A stretch of 64,000 bases of DNA from Sambucus nigra (lineage: Eukaryota; Streptophyta; Magnoliopsida; Dipsacales; Adoxaceae). A program made the translations under genes and the position numbers. Each line of letters starts with the position of its first letter. Position 1 is the first letter of the stretch. Under the pieces are notes generated by a model. That model saw nothing but the letters and a program-made list of their open reading frames with translations, was not told where the DNA came from and made no database searches. The DNA lies in contig OX422221.1 of assembly GCA_949130495.1 (NCBI GenBank), positions 149,381,405 through 149,445,404 on the forward strand. Reading direction: 5' to 3'. Of the stretch, positions 11,469-23,146 are shown one piece after another.

Positions 11469-12771
11469 TGTGATACCCTGCCTAATAAAATATCGGATGA
11501 TAAGTCCTATATCAAATTAAAATGGAATCTCATCTAGCACATTCTTAGTGTCACTGTCGAGAACTTTGTAAAACTTACTAACCACCTAGTATTCAAAAGA
11601 CACGGTGTAAAATTTTATCTTTTTATTCAACATCACTAACAACATTCAGATGGATAAAATTTAAACCATTCCCACAAACTGAGTCAAACAATAATGAAAA
11701 TGAAATCAATACAATCTTTGCCGAGAAAACCAGCGGCTACAAACCAAATACCAAAAATATAAGCCACAAGAATGATAGAATTAGTACGTTAATTGACTGG
11801 AATAAAACAAATAACTAGGCAACATGCCCAAATGAAATGTTGACTGCATCCTACTCTAGGAATGAAATGACTGAAGTGGTTAAGTCAAAATCCTACAACA
11901 TCCACATATGCCGCAGCTGCGTAAACTTAGAATAGAATAATTCCAGCGTCCCTGTGGCTGAACACCTAAGAGGTTTTGAAAATATTTTATAGTAAGGGTT
12001 ATAACCCAAAACACTTTCAAAATATTTAGTAAGTGAATTAAATTGTAGATAATTAAAATTCATGAATTATTTTCATATTTAAGTTAGTGTCGCACTCCCC
12101 TAAGGACCGACTAACCCCTCAACTATTGTGCACGCCTAACGCTTTTCTATATAACCCGCCTAGTTACCTAGCCCCTAACTAGTCATGATGATATCCTTCC
12201 CGTCACACTACTCTAGCCTATGTAAGTTTAATACGATTTATAAGTTATTTAACACATTAACTTAATTAATCATTAATCATTTGGAACAATATAACATTCA
12301 CACAATTTATATATCATCAATACAATTCTCAATATTTATTTTACCCGTATATATTTATTCTTGCTATATATATACCTATCAGCTATTTACAACATTCATG
12401 CACATGCAGTAAATATATATAATCGTCCTTCGAGGCGGCACTCCCCGGATGTTTCTCTAAAATGCTATCATCTTCAGGTATACTCATCCACCCGTAACCC
12501 TGACATGGTTAGATCCCCGAATCAGTAAAATAAAATAAATGAATTGGAGGCAGCCAAAATTCCCACCGAAAATGAGATAGAATCATACCCAATACATCTC
12601 ACCCCTCGTCCAGATGCTATGACCTGGGACTATACTCACCCTGCTCCTCAAGCTAGGGGATTCACCCACATCGCGCAACTTTCCATGATAGCACTAGAGG
12701 GGGTATGTATTCCTATTAATATTATTCACACAAATATTTATAAATCACACAAATATATATTCTACACATCA

Positions 12772-12807
<36 letters not shown>

Positions 12808-14437
12808 CTACCCATGCACAAATACCGTAACACTAGCCTAACATCCCCAAGTCTATATACCGACTTGATATTCAAATAATTTCCATAATTATATATTTAT
12901 CACTCAAGTTGTGTCACCCAACTAAATTACCCGGACTTGCACCTTCAGCCCTAAATCTCATCATATAGAACTTATTCCTCAAATCCCACATATTAAGGTT
13001 TACACCCTTTTTATTTTTGAATATTCCTTAATTTATTATATAACCCTATAATAAATTAACTCGACCAAATCCGTGCTCAAACGCTCGTAGCACTAGTCCA
13101 AATTTCGCTCGAGTCAATATCCCGACTCAATTTAATCAATCTCGCATTTATTTTATTATCTTGGCATCACTCAACCAATATATCCAGACTCACTCGCTTG
13201 GTCCGAAAATAACAACATGTTAAATTATTATTCACATATCTTTCTAATAGGATTGCACAATCATTACTTTAGGGTTCTCTCACTCACATTAATCCTTAAT
13301 TTTCTTTTGGATTTAAACCTTAATAATCCATTAATAGATCTCATAAGTCAATAATTATTGTAGACCACATCTAAATCATCCAAAACAATAATCCCCTAAG
13401 ATTTAAACTCCCAGGGTAGAAACATGGAGGAAGAAAAGTTGACAGAGAAAGCCTTATTGTTCGAAAGGCTTAACTTGTCGTTCTTAAGGCTTAGCTTGTC
13501 GTTTGAACAACTCAGGATGTCGCTCGAACCAGAAACTAGGTCGTTCGAATGACCTTAGTTCTCTCTCTCCCCTCCATCTTCAACCCAGAAACCCATCCTC
13601 CACTGTTAACGTCAACCCCCTTATCTGTTCAGATTTTCACCATTAAAACCCTCCAAGATTTACACTAAAATAACCAATTCAAAACCCTCAAAATAAACAC
13701 AACATCCACACAGATCGGGGTCAATAAAACACATATTTACCTCCTCTATAGATTCTTAATCAGAAGTCATAAAATCTCTAATTTAATTATTGCATTAACC
13801 TTAGCATTTACATTCCTTTCACACCCACTATGATATGAATAATAAAAATGTAATTAATAAAAACATGTTTAACCACTTACCTTAGGGTTCGTAGAGTCTG
13901 GATCCTTGATATTGGTGATGATTTGATGATAAATACATACACTAGTTCATGATTTTTGGCTTCCATGGCTTCTCCCACTTGCACCCACTCTTCTCTCTTT
14001 CATTTGGGTTTTCTAAAAAATGTTTTATGGTTGCCACACCATCTCACATTTAGGGTTTAATAAATCAATCCCATTTTTAGGCTTATGGACTTTATAAAAA
14101 GGCCCCAAACACTCTCATGTGGGCTCAAATAAGCATAAACATGCCCCAAGACCCATTTAATATCCCTGAGTACTCGTTTACAACTATTTCGACCCATCCG
14201 GACTCAACCGTGCACTCAGAATTGCCATCCGAATTAAGTGATAACATTCTCCAATTTTTTACCTAAAAAATGCGACACATGAATAATCCAAATAATTAAA
14301 CCTCAATTCGCCAAATTAATTAAATCCTCAAATTTAAAAAATTTGTAAATCATGAATTTAATTCCTCCCAACAGAATAAATTAGTTTTCTCCTAAATATA
14401 ATTAAATTAAAGGTCCTCGAATTTACGAGGTGTTACA
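11469..14437 (-). mobile_element. Solo LTR (~2.97 kb), Tekay-related family
   Basis: It starts TGTGATACCCTGCCTAATAA and ends ...CGAGGTGTTACA, the same terminal phrases as the other Tekay-related LTRs here. No internal region or partner LTR adjoins it; both sides are the same decayed copia, so it is a solo LTR left by unequal recombination. Flanks AATTT and CTTTT do not form a clean duplication, so borders may be off by a base or the duplication has decayed. On the minus strand it has a donor-like AAG|GTAAGTG at 13880 and a 21-bp-periodic TTCGAA array at 13460-13549. Confidence 0.8.
13460..13549. repeat. 21-bp-periodic palindrome array in the solo LTR
   Basis: TTCGAA-type sites start at 13460, 13481, 13502, 13523 and 13544, exactly 21 bp apart. 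They read TTCGAA, TTCTTA, TTTGAA, CTCGAA and TTCGAA, each preceded by TGTCG- or TCG-like bases. The outer two are perfect palindromes; the middle ones have drifted. Confidence 0.85.
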
Positions 14438-15110
14438 CTTTTATCCTTGATTCCAATTTCCTTTTCTTCTTTCGTATCACAAGTTATGGGTGCCCATAGA
14501 TAGAAACATGTCCTGGAATGATATTTCACCTATTCCACAGTTTCAGGGAATTGAAGAGAATGATTTAGATGGAACAAATTTTAGAACGTATATAGTTCCC
14601 TCTTAACAAAAAATACCAACAAATATTTTACCGTCCTGAATAAATAACCATGAACCTTATCATGTCTAAGATAGCGCTATTCCTTCCTTCTTCCACACAT
14701 TTTATAGTACAATACCTAATGTTGACAACATTGATACAAAAGTAACTTCCAATAAACGGGTAGGGTTTGGGTTAATTTACCTCACCTATGTTTTGCCCTA
14801 ACTTTGTACACTTTAAGATAATCAAAGGCTTCAATATTATTATGTATAAGGTAAATCTAACCATACTTTGAGTAATCATCAGTGAAATTAATGAAGTACT
14901 CATAACCACCTCTAGATTGAATAGTCGTAGGAATACAGAAATTGAGATGAACCATTTCCAACACATTTTTTTATTCTTTACCTTAATGGCAACGAGGAAC
15001 CCTTTTGTCATTTTAACTTCTAAATAAGATTCATAAAATAGACGTGCATCCACTTCCAATGAACTCAATTGTCCATACTAAACGAGTATTTGTATACCTT
15101 TTAGAATAAA
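14438..15110 (-). pseudogene. Ty1/copia integrase, decayed
   Basis: The minus strand reads, in order: LGHFILKGI (end of the gag-pre-integrase region), SLEVDAR...SYLEVKMTKG (normally LEVxALPVCESCLEGKMTKR), then GGYEYFINFTDDYSKYG (the integrase core strand with its catalytic Asp context), then EEGRNSAILDMIRFM (normally ERRNRTLLDMVRSM), then VPSKSFSS. Several stops and frame changes separate these blocks, and the zinc-finger Cys pair has drifted. The enzyme would insert element cDNA into the genome; this copy cannot be functional. It is split from its downstream part by the solo LTR. Confidence 0.8.
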
Positions 15111-17030
15111 ATGACCTAAGCTTAAGTGTAAAAAATTTATTTTGTCCAACTAAGAAGTGACCTTTCTCTTTAGTGATTGTACAATTATATTATTCATTTC
15201 AAGTTTGCAGGTACTAATGAGACAATCCTTAAAATATACAAATTATTTTCTAGTGCACTTGAACAAATAAAACATTTCCTAATTTTAATAAAAATATTTT
15301 ATTTAAATAGTCAAATATATGATAAAAACCAATTTAGAAACCAAAAGAAACTTGTCTTCTAAAACCATGTACATAAAAATAATTTTCCAATACTAAATTT
15401 TTATCTCCACCGAAATCTAAAACTGTACACCATACTGCTAATACTACTACCTTATTCTTATTATCGCTTATTAGTAACATTTCTCTTTTAAAACGTTCTC
15501 TTATTTTGTTAACCTCTATAAAGAGTTACAGTCTTGATTTATGATTCCCGAATATACACACCAGATTACCGTAGGGTGGATCATAAATCATAAATTTAAT
15601 TTTATAGAGAAATAACCCTTACATCACCATTTCTCTTATAAATATAGGAAAAATAAATACGTTGCTATTAATTTTGTAACTACTTGCAGTGAAAATACCT
15701 ATATTTCATCCTTTTTCTTACCTCCCGAGGAATATGAAATTTTGTGACTCCATAATGCTGCACTTGAGACTTAGCCTTCTCCATATTTCTCCTTTAAGGG
15801 AAAAAAAGCATATTTCTTCTCAACAACTAGCATCGTGCATTGGCTTCCTATGATGCTCACTTTTGGTTTTTGAAATGATATGGGCTCCTCATCAATTTCT
15901 AATCCTGAATTCCTAAGTCACTCAAGATGAAACCCATCTTAAGAACATGATTCATAACTTATTCGTCATCAGTCAATAATGATATTTACAAATTTCCATT
16001 AGTCGATTCAAATTAAACATGTTCATATAAAACTCTCATATGTAGGAGACTGGACAGATTAACACTAGTTTCAAGAATTTTAAATTGAGGATTTTAAAAT
16101 ATTGTGATTATGTATATCCGCTGAGGAGGAAATACGATGCTAATTTAAATAATTAATCATATAAAAAATTTAAAATACTAATGGGAATCATGGGTTAAAT
16201 AATTTTATTATCCTTCTTAGTTAGAACAATCTCCCAAATCATTTCTGTCTCTTTAAAATTATTCCAATAAAACCATTTTATTTTTAAGAATGAAGAAACT
16301 AGATTGAATGTTGAGGCCATTTTCAAAATCTGAGAATAATCATTTAGTAAAAAAATAATTGAAAATTAAATATGTGAGAATACTCTTAAGTTTTAATTTG
16401 GCTTCCTTTTATTGTCAATATAAATCAATGTCATCGAGCATCCTAGTTCCCATGTGAAGTGATATTCCTCGTCGGGAGCTTAAATAAACTCACTCTGAAT
16501 TAGAAAGAATTACTACCTTTCAATTATATAATCATGATAGTTAAAGAAACCTCTATCCAACATGATCAAATAGTCCACGTATTTTGGTCCCACAATTAAG
16601 TATAATTGCTTCGTTGGGGCATATATCATTGTTTGTGTTTAAGTGTGTATCGTCAGTTCATTCGTTAAAATTAAATACGTTCGTGTAGAACTTACCCATT
16701 GGGGGGGGGGGGGGGGATCAAATTCAATTTTAAAGAATTATCTCTTTAGAGTTTCTAGAGTACCATGTTATCATGATTAATTAATTTCATCCGTTGAGGA
16801 GGAAATCCTATGCTTACGTGAGAAATTAATCACATCAAAATTTTAAAACATCGATGGAGACCGTGGGGTTTATCTTGAAACCTACCACTAATATTTTGAA
16901 CATGATTATTTTTTCAAAATTATTTATTCAATTCTAAATATCTGAAGTAAATCACCGATAATTTTCCAATTACTTTACAAATCAAATTATCCGGTTTCTC
17001 TATACTAATTTCTAAAATAAAAATTTATCC
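15111..17030. other. AT-rich copia-derived noncoding region with an internal diverged duplication
   Basis: No frame with a recognisable domain. Two stretches, about 16080-16200 and 16770-16880, share the order CCGYTGAGGAGGAAAT-C-ATGCT, AATTAATCAYAT, TTTAAAA and GGGAxxxxGGGxT. They are therefore diverged direct copies ~700 bp apart, possibly LTR pieces. A poly-G run (about 16698-16714) lies between them. Confidence 0.4.
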
Positions 17031-17035
17031 ACCCA

Positions 17036-17220
17036 TGTTTGGTCTAGTGGTAAGGGGAGACTCATTTAGGCCAAAGGTCTTGAGTTCGAAACCCCCTAGC
17101 AGATATCGACCAAATTTGAAATGGGACGTCTATTAGGGTGGCTGTGGCACAACATCCCCCATGTTTAGTTTGAATGGAGTTGTCCAAAGGGATCATTTGT
17201 ATGGAGGTTTAGGATTATAA
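17036..17220 (+). mobile_element. Candidate tRNA-derived SINE
   Basis: TGGTCTAGTGG (17040-17050) fits a pol III A box and GAGTTCGAAACCCC (17082-17095) fits a B box, about 42 bp apart. No complete cloverleaf follows. An unrelated ~120-bp body runs to AGGATTATAAAAAG. A/T-rich phrases TAAAATAAAAATTT before and TTAAAAATAAAAAATT after might be a decayed target duplication. Confidence 0.45.
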
Positions 17221-17968
17221 AAAGAAACTAAAACTTTTTTTCTTAAAAATAAAAAATTGGAGACCATAATTTAATTTATACCTTAAATTAATTACCGGAT
17301 TAAATTCAATTCTGAAAAGAATAATAAATTTTGATTTTTCTGAAAAATCTTTATCTAGGCCGGTCTCGTAAATAAATCCATATTTTCCATAAAAATGTGG
17401 ATTCCTAATTAAATTAATAATCAACTCACAAAATTAAATAAAAAATAAGTATGAGATGGTAGAGATATATCCAATGAGAAACACATAGAACTATTTATCA
17501 AAAAGGAAACAAAATCCCCTTCCATCATGGGTAAGATTTTTTAATTGAGTAGAATCGTTGTGGGTAAATAATGATTTTCAAAAGGGTAAATCATGCTTAG
17601 ATTTGGTTGAGAGTAGAAGTAGAACGACATTAAAACACCTCCTACCACGCTGACAGGCCCCCACCCAAGACTAAGATGACCATTGCCACATCTAAAAAGG
17701 CTGTCTTCATGAACTTTCCACATGTGGTCACACCTAGGGGTTCTATGTTTCATTTAGGGGAGGTCGTGTTCGCTACCCTCTTCATGTTCCTCATGCCTAG
17801 AGTTCTGACCACCTTTAGGTAATATAAAAAATATGTCATTTTGACCACTTTCTAAAACTTAAAAAACTCCCTTGTTGGACCTACAAACTTTAGCACAATA
17901 CAAATAAAATACATGGTTCTGATGCTATGATCCAATCCACTAACTATATAGGATAGAAAGCTATAACA
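17221..17968. other. Noncoding; copia primer-site-like block near the end
   Basis: No gene seen. GGTTCTGATGCTATGATCC at about 17915-17933 is, on the minus strand, a degraded version of the initiator-Met-tRNA primer site (TGGTATCAGAGC) used by copia elements. It fits the 5' end of the minus-strand copia whose pol remains lie at 11130-15110. Confidence 0.35.
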
Positions 17969-18417
17969 TGTGACACCCCGCCTAATAAAATACCGGGCGA
18001 TCAATCCTGTACAAAATTAAAACAGGAGTCTCATATGGTTCATTCTTAGCATCACTGTCGAAAACCAACTTAATTACTAATAACCTGTTAGGGTGGCGTC
18101 AAAATTTTATTTAACTAATATTTTAAACAAACTAATCAATTAAAACATCCACACAGTTTATATATAAATGAAACTGAGATAAAATAAAATAACTGAACAC
18201 TCGGTTCAACATAATATAATAAAATCAAATGCCGCACTAAAAAGGCGGTAAAAGAATAAATGAGTACAATTGGGCTTTCGGCCTGAATGTTCTACAGTAC
18301 CTCCTGTCTAGATTACAAGGATAGAAACGTCTTCAGTAAACCTACATGCATCCTCAACTGCTGCAGCACACGTCTGACTCGAAGGAATCATCATCCAGGC
18401 ATCCCTGTGTCTGGACA

Positions 18418-18488
<71 letters not shown>

Positions 18489-18618
18489 AAAGAGAGGAAA
18501 ATTGATAAATGGGTCAGATACCGAGTTATTAAAATATTTTGCAAGTGCATAAATGCTATATTTTTAAAAATATATTTTACCTCATATTTAAATTGGTATC
18601 GCACTCCCATGAGATACC
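17969..18618 (-). mobile_element. LARD-like element, left (3') LTR, first part
   Basis: It starts TGTGACACCCCGCCTAATAA and matches 45969 onward almost base for base up to GCACTCCCATGAGAT. It is interrupted at 18618 by the Tat element; the LTR resumes at 40147 with CCTCACCTCTCTTCTAA, exactly as the uninterrupted copy continues near 46611. Confidence 0.9.
18420..18485. repeat. (TA)n microsatellite in LARD left LTR
   Basis: Sixty-six bases of TA immediately after the phrase CTGGACATC. The partner LTR has a shorter TA tract at the same place (46420-46474). Confidence 0.95.
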
Positions 18619-19049
18619 TGTGGTGGCAATTATTATGCAACACAAATAAATGTGAAAGAGGTAATGACCAAGAAAGAATAAATAAAATGCCAGTCACACA
18701 ACAACAGGTGTACGTGGTTCAGCAAAGATGTGCCTACGTCCACGATGGTGCAGTCAGTATTATTTCTCTATATTCTGAAGAATAAGTACCGAGAATACAA
18801 CTTGTCCTTTGCCTCGGACCTAGGGTTTAATTTATACATGTGTATGCTAGTTAGTGGAGATAATGGGTTCCTTCATATTAGCCATCTTCCCTATCCCTTC
18901 CCTTCATGGGATTGTGCTCCCCTATAACTTCTCTTAATGGGATCGTGGGGAGAGACCGGGTCAATCTGAAAGATAGAGGACCTAGATTTTGGGCCGCCAG
19001 AACTGGGCTACTCGTCCAGGCCCATGGTTCTCAATTCTGGCTACCTACA
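18619..19049 (-). repeat. Tat element 3' LTR
   Basis: 431 bp from TGTGGTGG to TACCTACA in window orientation, same length as the partner at 39711-40141. The adjoining internal bases on the minus strand (AATTTAGGGGTAAT) are a modest polypurine tract. Confidence 0.95.
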
Positions 19050-19397
19050 ATTACCCCTAAATTCATTGGGCCATGTTTATGGGTCCAATAAATTTAAATG
19101 ATCAGCCATTATGGCTGATTTGTTATTCTTTGAAAACTGTGAAGTTGCTTTGGCGGCACCCGCTTCGCTATCCGTGCGCTATGATTAGAATTGAAGGCTT
19201 TTTGGAATAAGGCACATTTCTTTTCGTCGCTTCAGCTTTTCCAGCAATCTTCTATCTTCTGAGAACTCTTACGCTTTGTACCTTCGGCTTTCGATCTCTA
19301 CTATCATTGCTTCTTCGCCATTTGACCTGATCTTCTATCTTGTAAGTCTCTAGTGCTCTTTGCATTTTCTATCTTGTAGTTTTTCTTGTATTTTCCA

Positions 19398-21524
19398 ATG
19401 GCGAAGATTGGAAATAGGTCGGTCATGGAGTTTAGGAAATTCTACAACATTCCTGAGTGGGTAGAGATTGAGTGTTGTGCTTCGCCTCCAAGGAACATTA
19501 GGGATATAGAGGATGCATATTGGATTCATGTTTTGTTGCTCTCCCAGGGGGGACTTACCTTTCCCCCTAATGATCTGTTTCTGCATTTCTTTATCTATTT
19601 TAGTATTGTACCTGCACAATGTTCGCCCAACGTATGGAAAATAGTGAATGGCGTGCATAGGATAAATCAATTGTACGGCATAAGGTTAGGGCTTGGCGAG
19701 GTCTGCTTTTGTTACTCCTTCTCTCGAACGAGTTCAGGTGTCCTGTACCTTAAGGCTAGGAGCCCTAATAGGGTATTGGTAGTAAATTTACCTGATTCCC
19801 ATAAGGACTACTTGCAAGAAGGTTTTCTTGTTAGGAATTGGCAATTCTCCCCCCAGTCTGAAGGGTCGAGGGCTGAGAGGTTCACTGTTCCCTTTTATGG
19901 GGAAGAATATATAGGTATATGTTATATTATTGTTTCAACCTTTGCTGACTTGTGATTTTTCTAACCTCTCTTTGCTTTTTCTTTCACAGCGAGGACAAAG
20001 AATTTGGAGCCTGCTCTCAGCGAGGTTCGTATCTCGGAACTGGTGAAAGCTTGGAATATTAGGGAGCCTCTGGGTGACGGCGAGCATCCTAGGTCTGCTT
20101 CTTTTTTGCTCGAGTACAAGAACATAGGCTCCAGCTTCATAGCACGACCTGTGGATAGTGTTCCAGAGTTTGACTCTTTCAGAGAGATTATGGCTGAGCC
20201 CATCCAGTTGGACGAAGAGGAGAGCCGCTCGGAGAGTGAGCCTGCAGACGCTATGAGTAATTTGGGTATAGGGAGTGCTGACAGTAGCAGTTCTTCTGAA
20301 GAGGATTCCGAAGCTCAAGACTTGTCGAGCACTACCAGCAGTTCAGGTAGAAAGATGCCTCCAAGGAAGAACCTGATCAGAGATGATGACGATGACGACC
20401 ATGTGCTCCTTTCACAAAGGTCGAAGAAATAGAAGACTGCATCTGGGGTTGTGGTTACATCTTCTCGGCCTTCCTCTCAGGAGCAAGAGAGGAAGAAGAG
20501 AGAAGAAGAGAAGGTGAAGGAGAGGGAGAGAAAGAAGGAGGAGCAGAAGAAGGTGGAAGAAAGGAAAAGGGTCGAGGAGAGGAGGAAGAGAGAGAGCGAG
20601 AAGGTGGAGGAGAAGAGGAGAGCTGAGGCAAGGACGAAGGCCGGCCAGGCCTTAGTTCCAGTGTCTGCTCTGCCTGAGGGAGCTTCCGTGGTGACCTCCC
20701 CTCAGCTAGCTCTGGCCCTGCTTGAGAGAGCTGTCCTCCCAGCTGATCGCCAAAGGGCAATAGGTTCGGAGCATCTGGCCCTTCAGGCTAGTCAGAGGCT
20801 TGCTCTGGTATGGTTTATTTTCTTCTCGTGTTTTGCTGACTTCTTTTTCTTTCCTCTTCTTATATCTTGTTCTATTTTGTAGTTTGTTACCGACTTCACT
20901 GTGCTGTATCGCTCACGCGACGAGCTGGTGAAGAAAAATAGTGAACTGGAGCAAGAAAACTCTGCCCTGAAGCTGAAGGGTAAAGAGCTCGAGGCCAGTT
21001 TCAAGACTGTCGATGCTGCTCGGATCTCGTCTGATTTGGCCCTTGCCACATCCGCTCGCGAGAGGGATGATGCGGTCAGGGAGATGGGCGAGCTGAGGAA
21101 GGCTTATGATCTGGTATGTGTGAGCAAGCTGGACCTTGCAGAGAAGAGCAGAGTTCTGGCTGAGAAAATGGAGGCGGAGAAGGCCCAGGCAGCCACCATT
21201 AAGGAGGACTCATACAACTCTGGGTGGGCTGCTGCTTATGATGATGCTGAAGTTCAGATTGGCTACATCAGCCGTCTGAATTTCAAGAAGGGTTGGAACA
21301 AAGCTCTTCTAGCTGCTGGTGTGGATGCTGAGTCTCCCTTGTTTGACGAGCACGACCCGGGTCCCAAGCCAACTATGGACGAAGAAGCTCCTGATCCAAC
21401 CATCGGGGGTGCTGATCTTCCCTCGGATACAGTTCCTGCTGGGGGGGTACTTCTACTGCGGCTGATAAGGAGAAGCAGCCAGACACTGCTGGGCAGCCTG
21501 AGGTTGCTAGTGATTTGTTCTTAG
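19398..21524 (+). pseudogene. Spliced antisense additional ORF of the Tat element (putative gypsy-type transposon domain)
   Basis: This plus-strand gene runs against gag-pol. Exon 1 is 19398-19914 (ATG in CCAATGGCG). Intron 1 (19915-19989) has GTATAT and TTTCACAG borders. Exon 2 is 19990-20807. Intron 2 (20808-20882) has GTATGG and TTTTGTAG borders. Exon 3 runs from 20883. Frames join correctly at both junctions. Exon 1 encodes the pattern GGLTFPPNDLFLHFF...AQCSPNVWKIVNGV...GVLYL, which fits the plant putative gypsy-type transposon domain (PF04195). Exon 2 has an acidic/Ser-rich part and a long Glu/Lys/Arg-rich helix; exon 3 is coiled coil. It is broken by a TAG at 20430-20432 (one change from CAG) and a frameshift at the G run near 21440. 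Function is unknown; Tat elements often carry such ORFs. Confidence 0.75.
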
Positions 21525-21699
21525 GGTTTTCTGCTGTACTTTTTGCTTGTAATTTCCCAAGTTTTTTTTGCTCGGTGTAGTCGGTCTTTATTAATGAATG
21601 ATAGGATTATCCTTTTGTTTACGCTGATCCCTTTCTCTTTTCTATCTTTCTTTTATCTGTAGTTGGTTAATGTGGATGACTATATTCCTGTTACCTCCT

Positions 21700-22390
21700 A
21701 ACTAGGTAGGACTCTTGGTCCTAATGCAAGCCCTGCAGTTCGCCAGGCCTTTGCTAGACTTTGCAGGTTTGCTAAGTCAAGGAACCAAAAATATAAGGAT
21801 CAGTCCGAGCTAGTGGCCAAGTTGAAGGACAGGCTCCAGGAGATGGAATAAATCGGTGCTTTAGTGCAAGAAGAAGTCAGTGCACTGAGAGCAAGGTTGC
21901 TGGAGGCCACCAAGATTAACTAGGTTGGGGAGTTCCTGTAGCAGGAGAATGAAGACTTGAGGAGGGAAGTCCTAAGGCATAAGGAGCATTCGCCGAGCAT
22001 CGTTTCGGCAGTCCTACAAGGCTCTTCTTCATCGCGAGCTGCTCGGCCTTCCCTTCCGCGTGCTGGTAGGAGTGCCATGAGAGGGAAATGGAGGAGCTTC
22101 GCGGCGATGTTCGACGAGCTTATGTGACTGCTGTTGGGCTCCAGAGGGACATCACCCGACTACGGCATCTATTCAAGAACGGTCCTCGACAAGTGTGGTC
22201 CGATGGCTACGATCAAGGCTGGATGGAAGCTCCGACGAGACTATCAGAGTTCGAGGAGCTCTCCTTCATCAGGGGGTGGTTGAGTGCCCTCAAAGAGATG
22301 CAGGTTCCGAGGAACTCGATATTGTGGTATCGACACGAGATGTCCTCCTCAACTCTGATGCCCAATCCATTCAGGCGGGATGATTGATGG
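21700..22390 (+). pseudogene. Second decayed coiled-coil ORF in the Tat 3' region
   Basis: The plus-strand frame reads NASPAVRQAFARLCRFAKSRN, then a heptad-like AELVAKLKDRLQ-type helix, with in-frame stops near 21849, 21921 and 21940. From 22088 another frame gives MEELRGDVRRAYVTAVGLQRD... with VWSDGYDQGW, a phrase resembling NSGWAAAYDDA in exon 3 of the upstream ORF. It may be the C-terminal half of the same additional ORF or a duplicated version. No known domain. Confidence 0.5.
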
Positions 22391-23146
22391 ATCCCCATTG
22401 ATTCTATTCCCCGGCAACTATTATAATTGGATGCAAATGAGGTCGTGGAGGAGCTCACCCCTGCTCCTGATGATGGAAGGAGAGGTAAAGTTACTGATTA
22501 TCTTGCTCGGAGGCTTCCACTTCCTTGAGATTTTGTTACTCTTTTTCTTTTTGATAATTGTAAATGCTTTGGGCGAGCTTCGCCGACTAAACATGTATTA
22601 TCATTGTTTGTAAATATAAAAGATTAATGAAAAGTTCGAGTTTTGGGAAATTTTGTCGACTAAACGTGTTCATCCAATCCTTTTATATTTTTGCTGCTTC
22701 ACAATCCTTTTTATTTTGTCATGTGAGTGTCCTCCCAGTCCAGTATAAGAATACCATTGTGCCCTCACTTTACCTTTTAGGTTGTGTCATCACACTCCCT
22801 TAGGCCTAAGTAGGGCAATTGGCGAGGACACACCTGGTATTGGATGTCTTCATCCGGTCAGGATTTTGTTTAACCAAAGTAGGTTTGATGCCTAAGAATA
22901 CTCTGTAGGGCTTCATATATTTCCAGGGGCAATGCTAAGAGGTCTGTATTGCTTCATGACGATGACCTGAGGAGGGGTGTTCCCCTGCTATGTTAACCAT
23001 TATGCCTGTGATTTGTAAGGGATGTGTAACAAGATATAACTGTTACTAATTAGAGAGTGATCAACTGAGAGATTTTCATTAGTGAATTGAGAAATGAACT
23101 GTCCTTTCACATAATGAATACAATAAAAGATTTAATAATATAACTC
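22391..23146. other. Spacer between additional ORF and pol of the Tat element
   Basis: No coding potential recognised. It contains the convergent 3' ends of the antisense ORF region and the integrase gene. Confidence 0.6.

Noticed and set aside
17040..17111. tRNA gene on the A/B boxes
   Set aside because: No acceptor stem pairing and no convincing anticodon arm; better explained as a SINE.
18287..18697. Frames rich in Ile-Tyr on both strands (also near 46287-46625 and 12544-12879)
   Set aside because: They are translations of TA microsatellites in LTRs.
20455..20760. Minus-strand Ser/Pro-rich frame
   Set aside because: Antisense of the Glu/Lys-rich exon 2 of the Tat additional ORF, which has the better splice and domain support.
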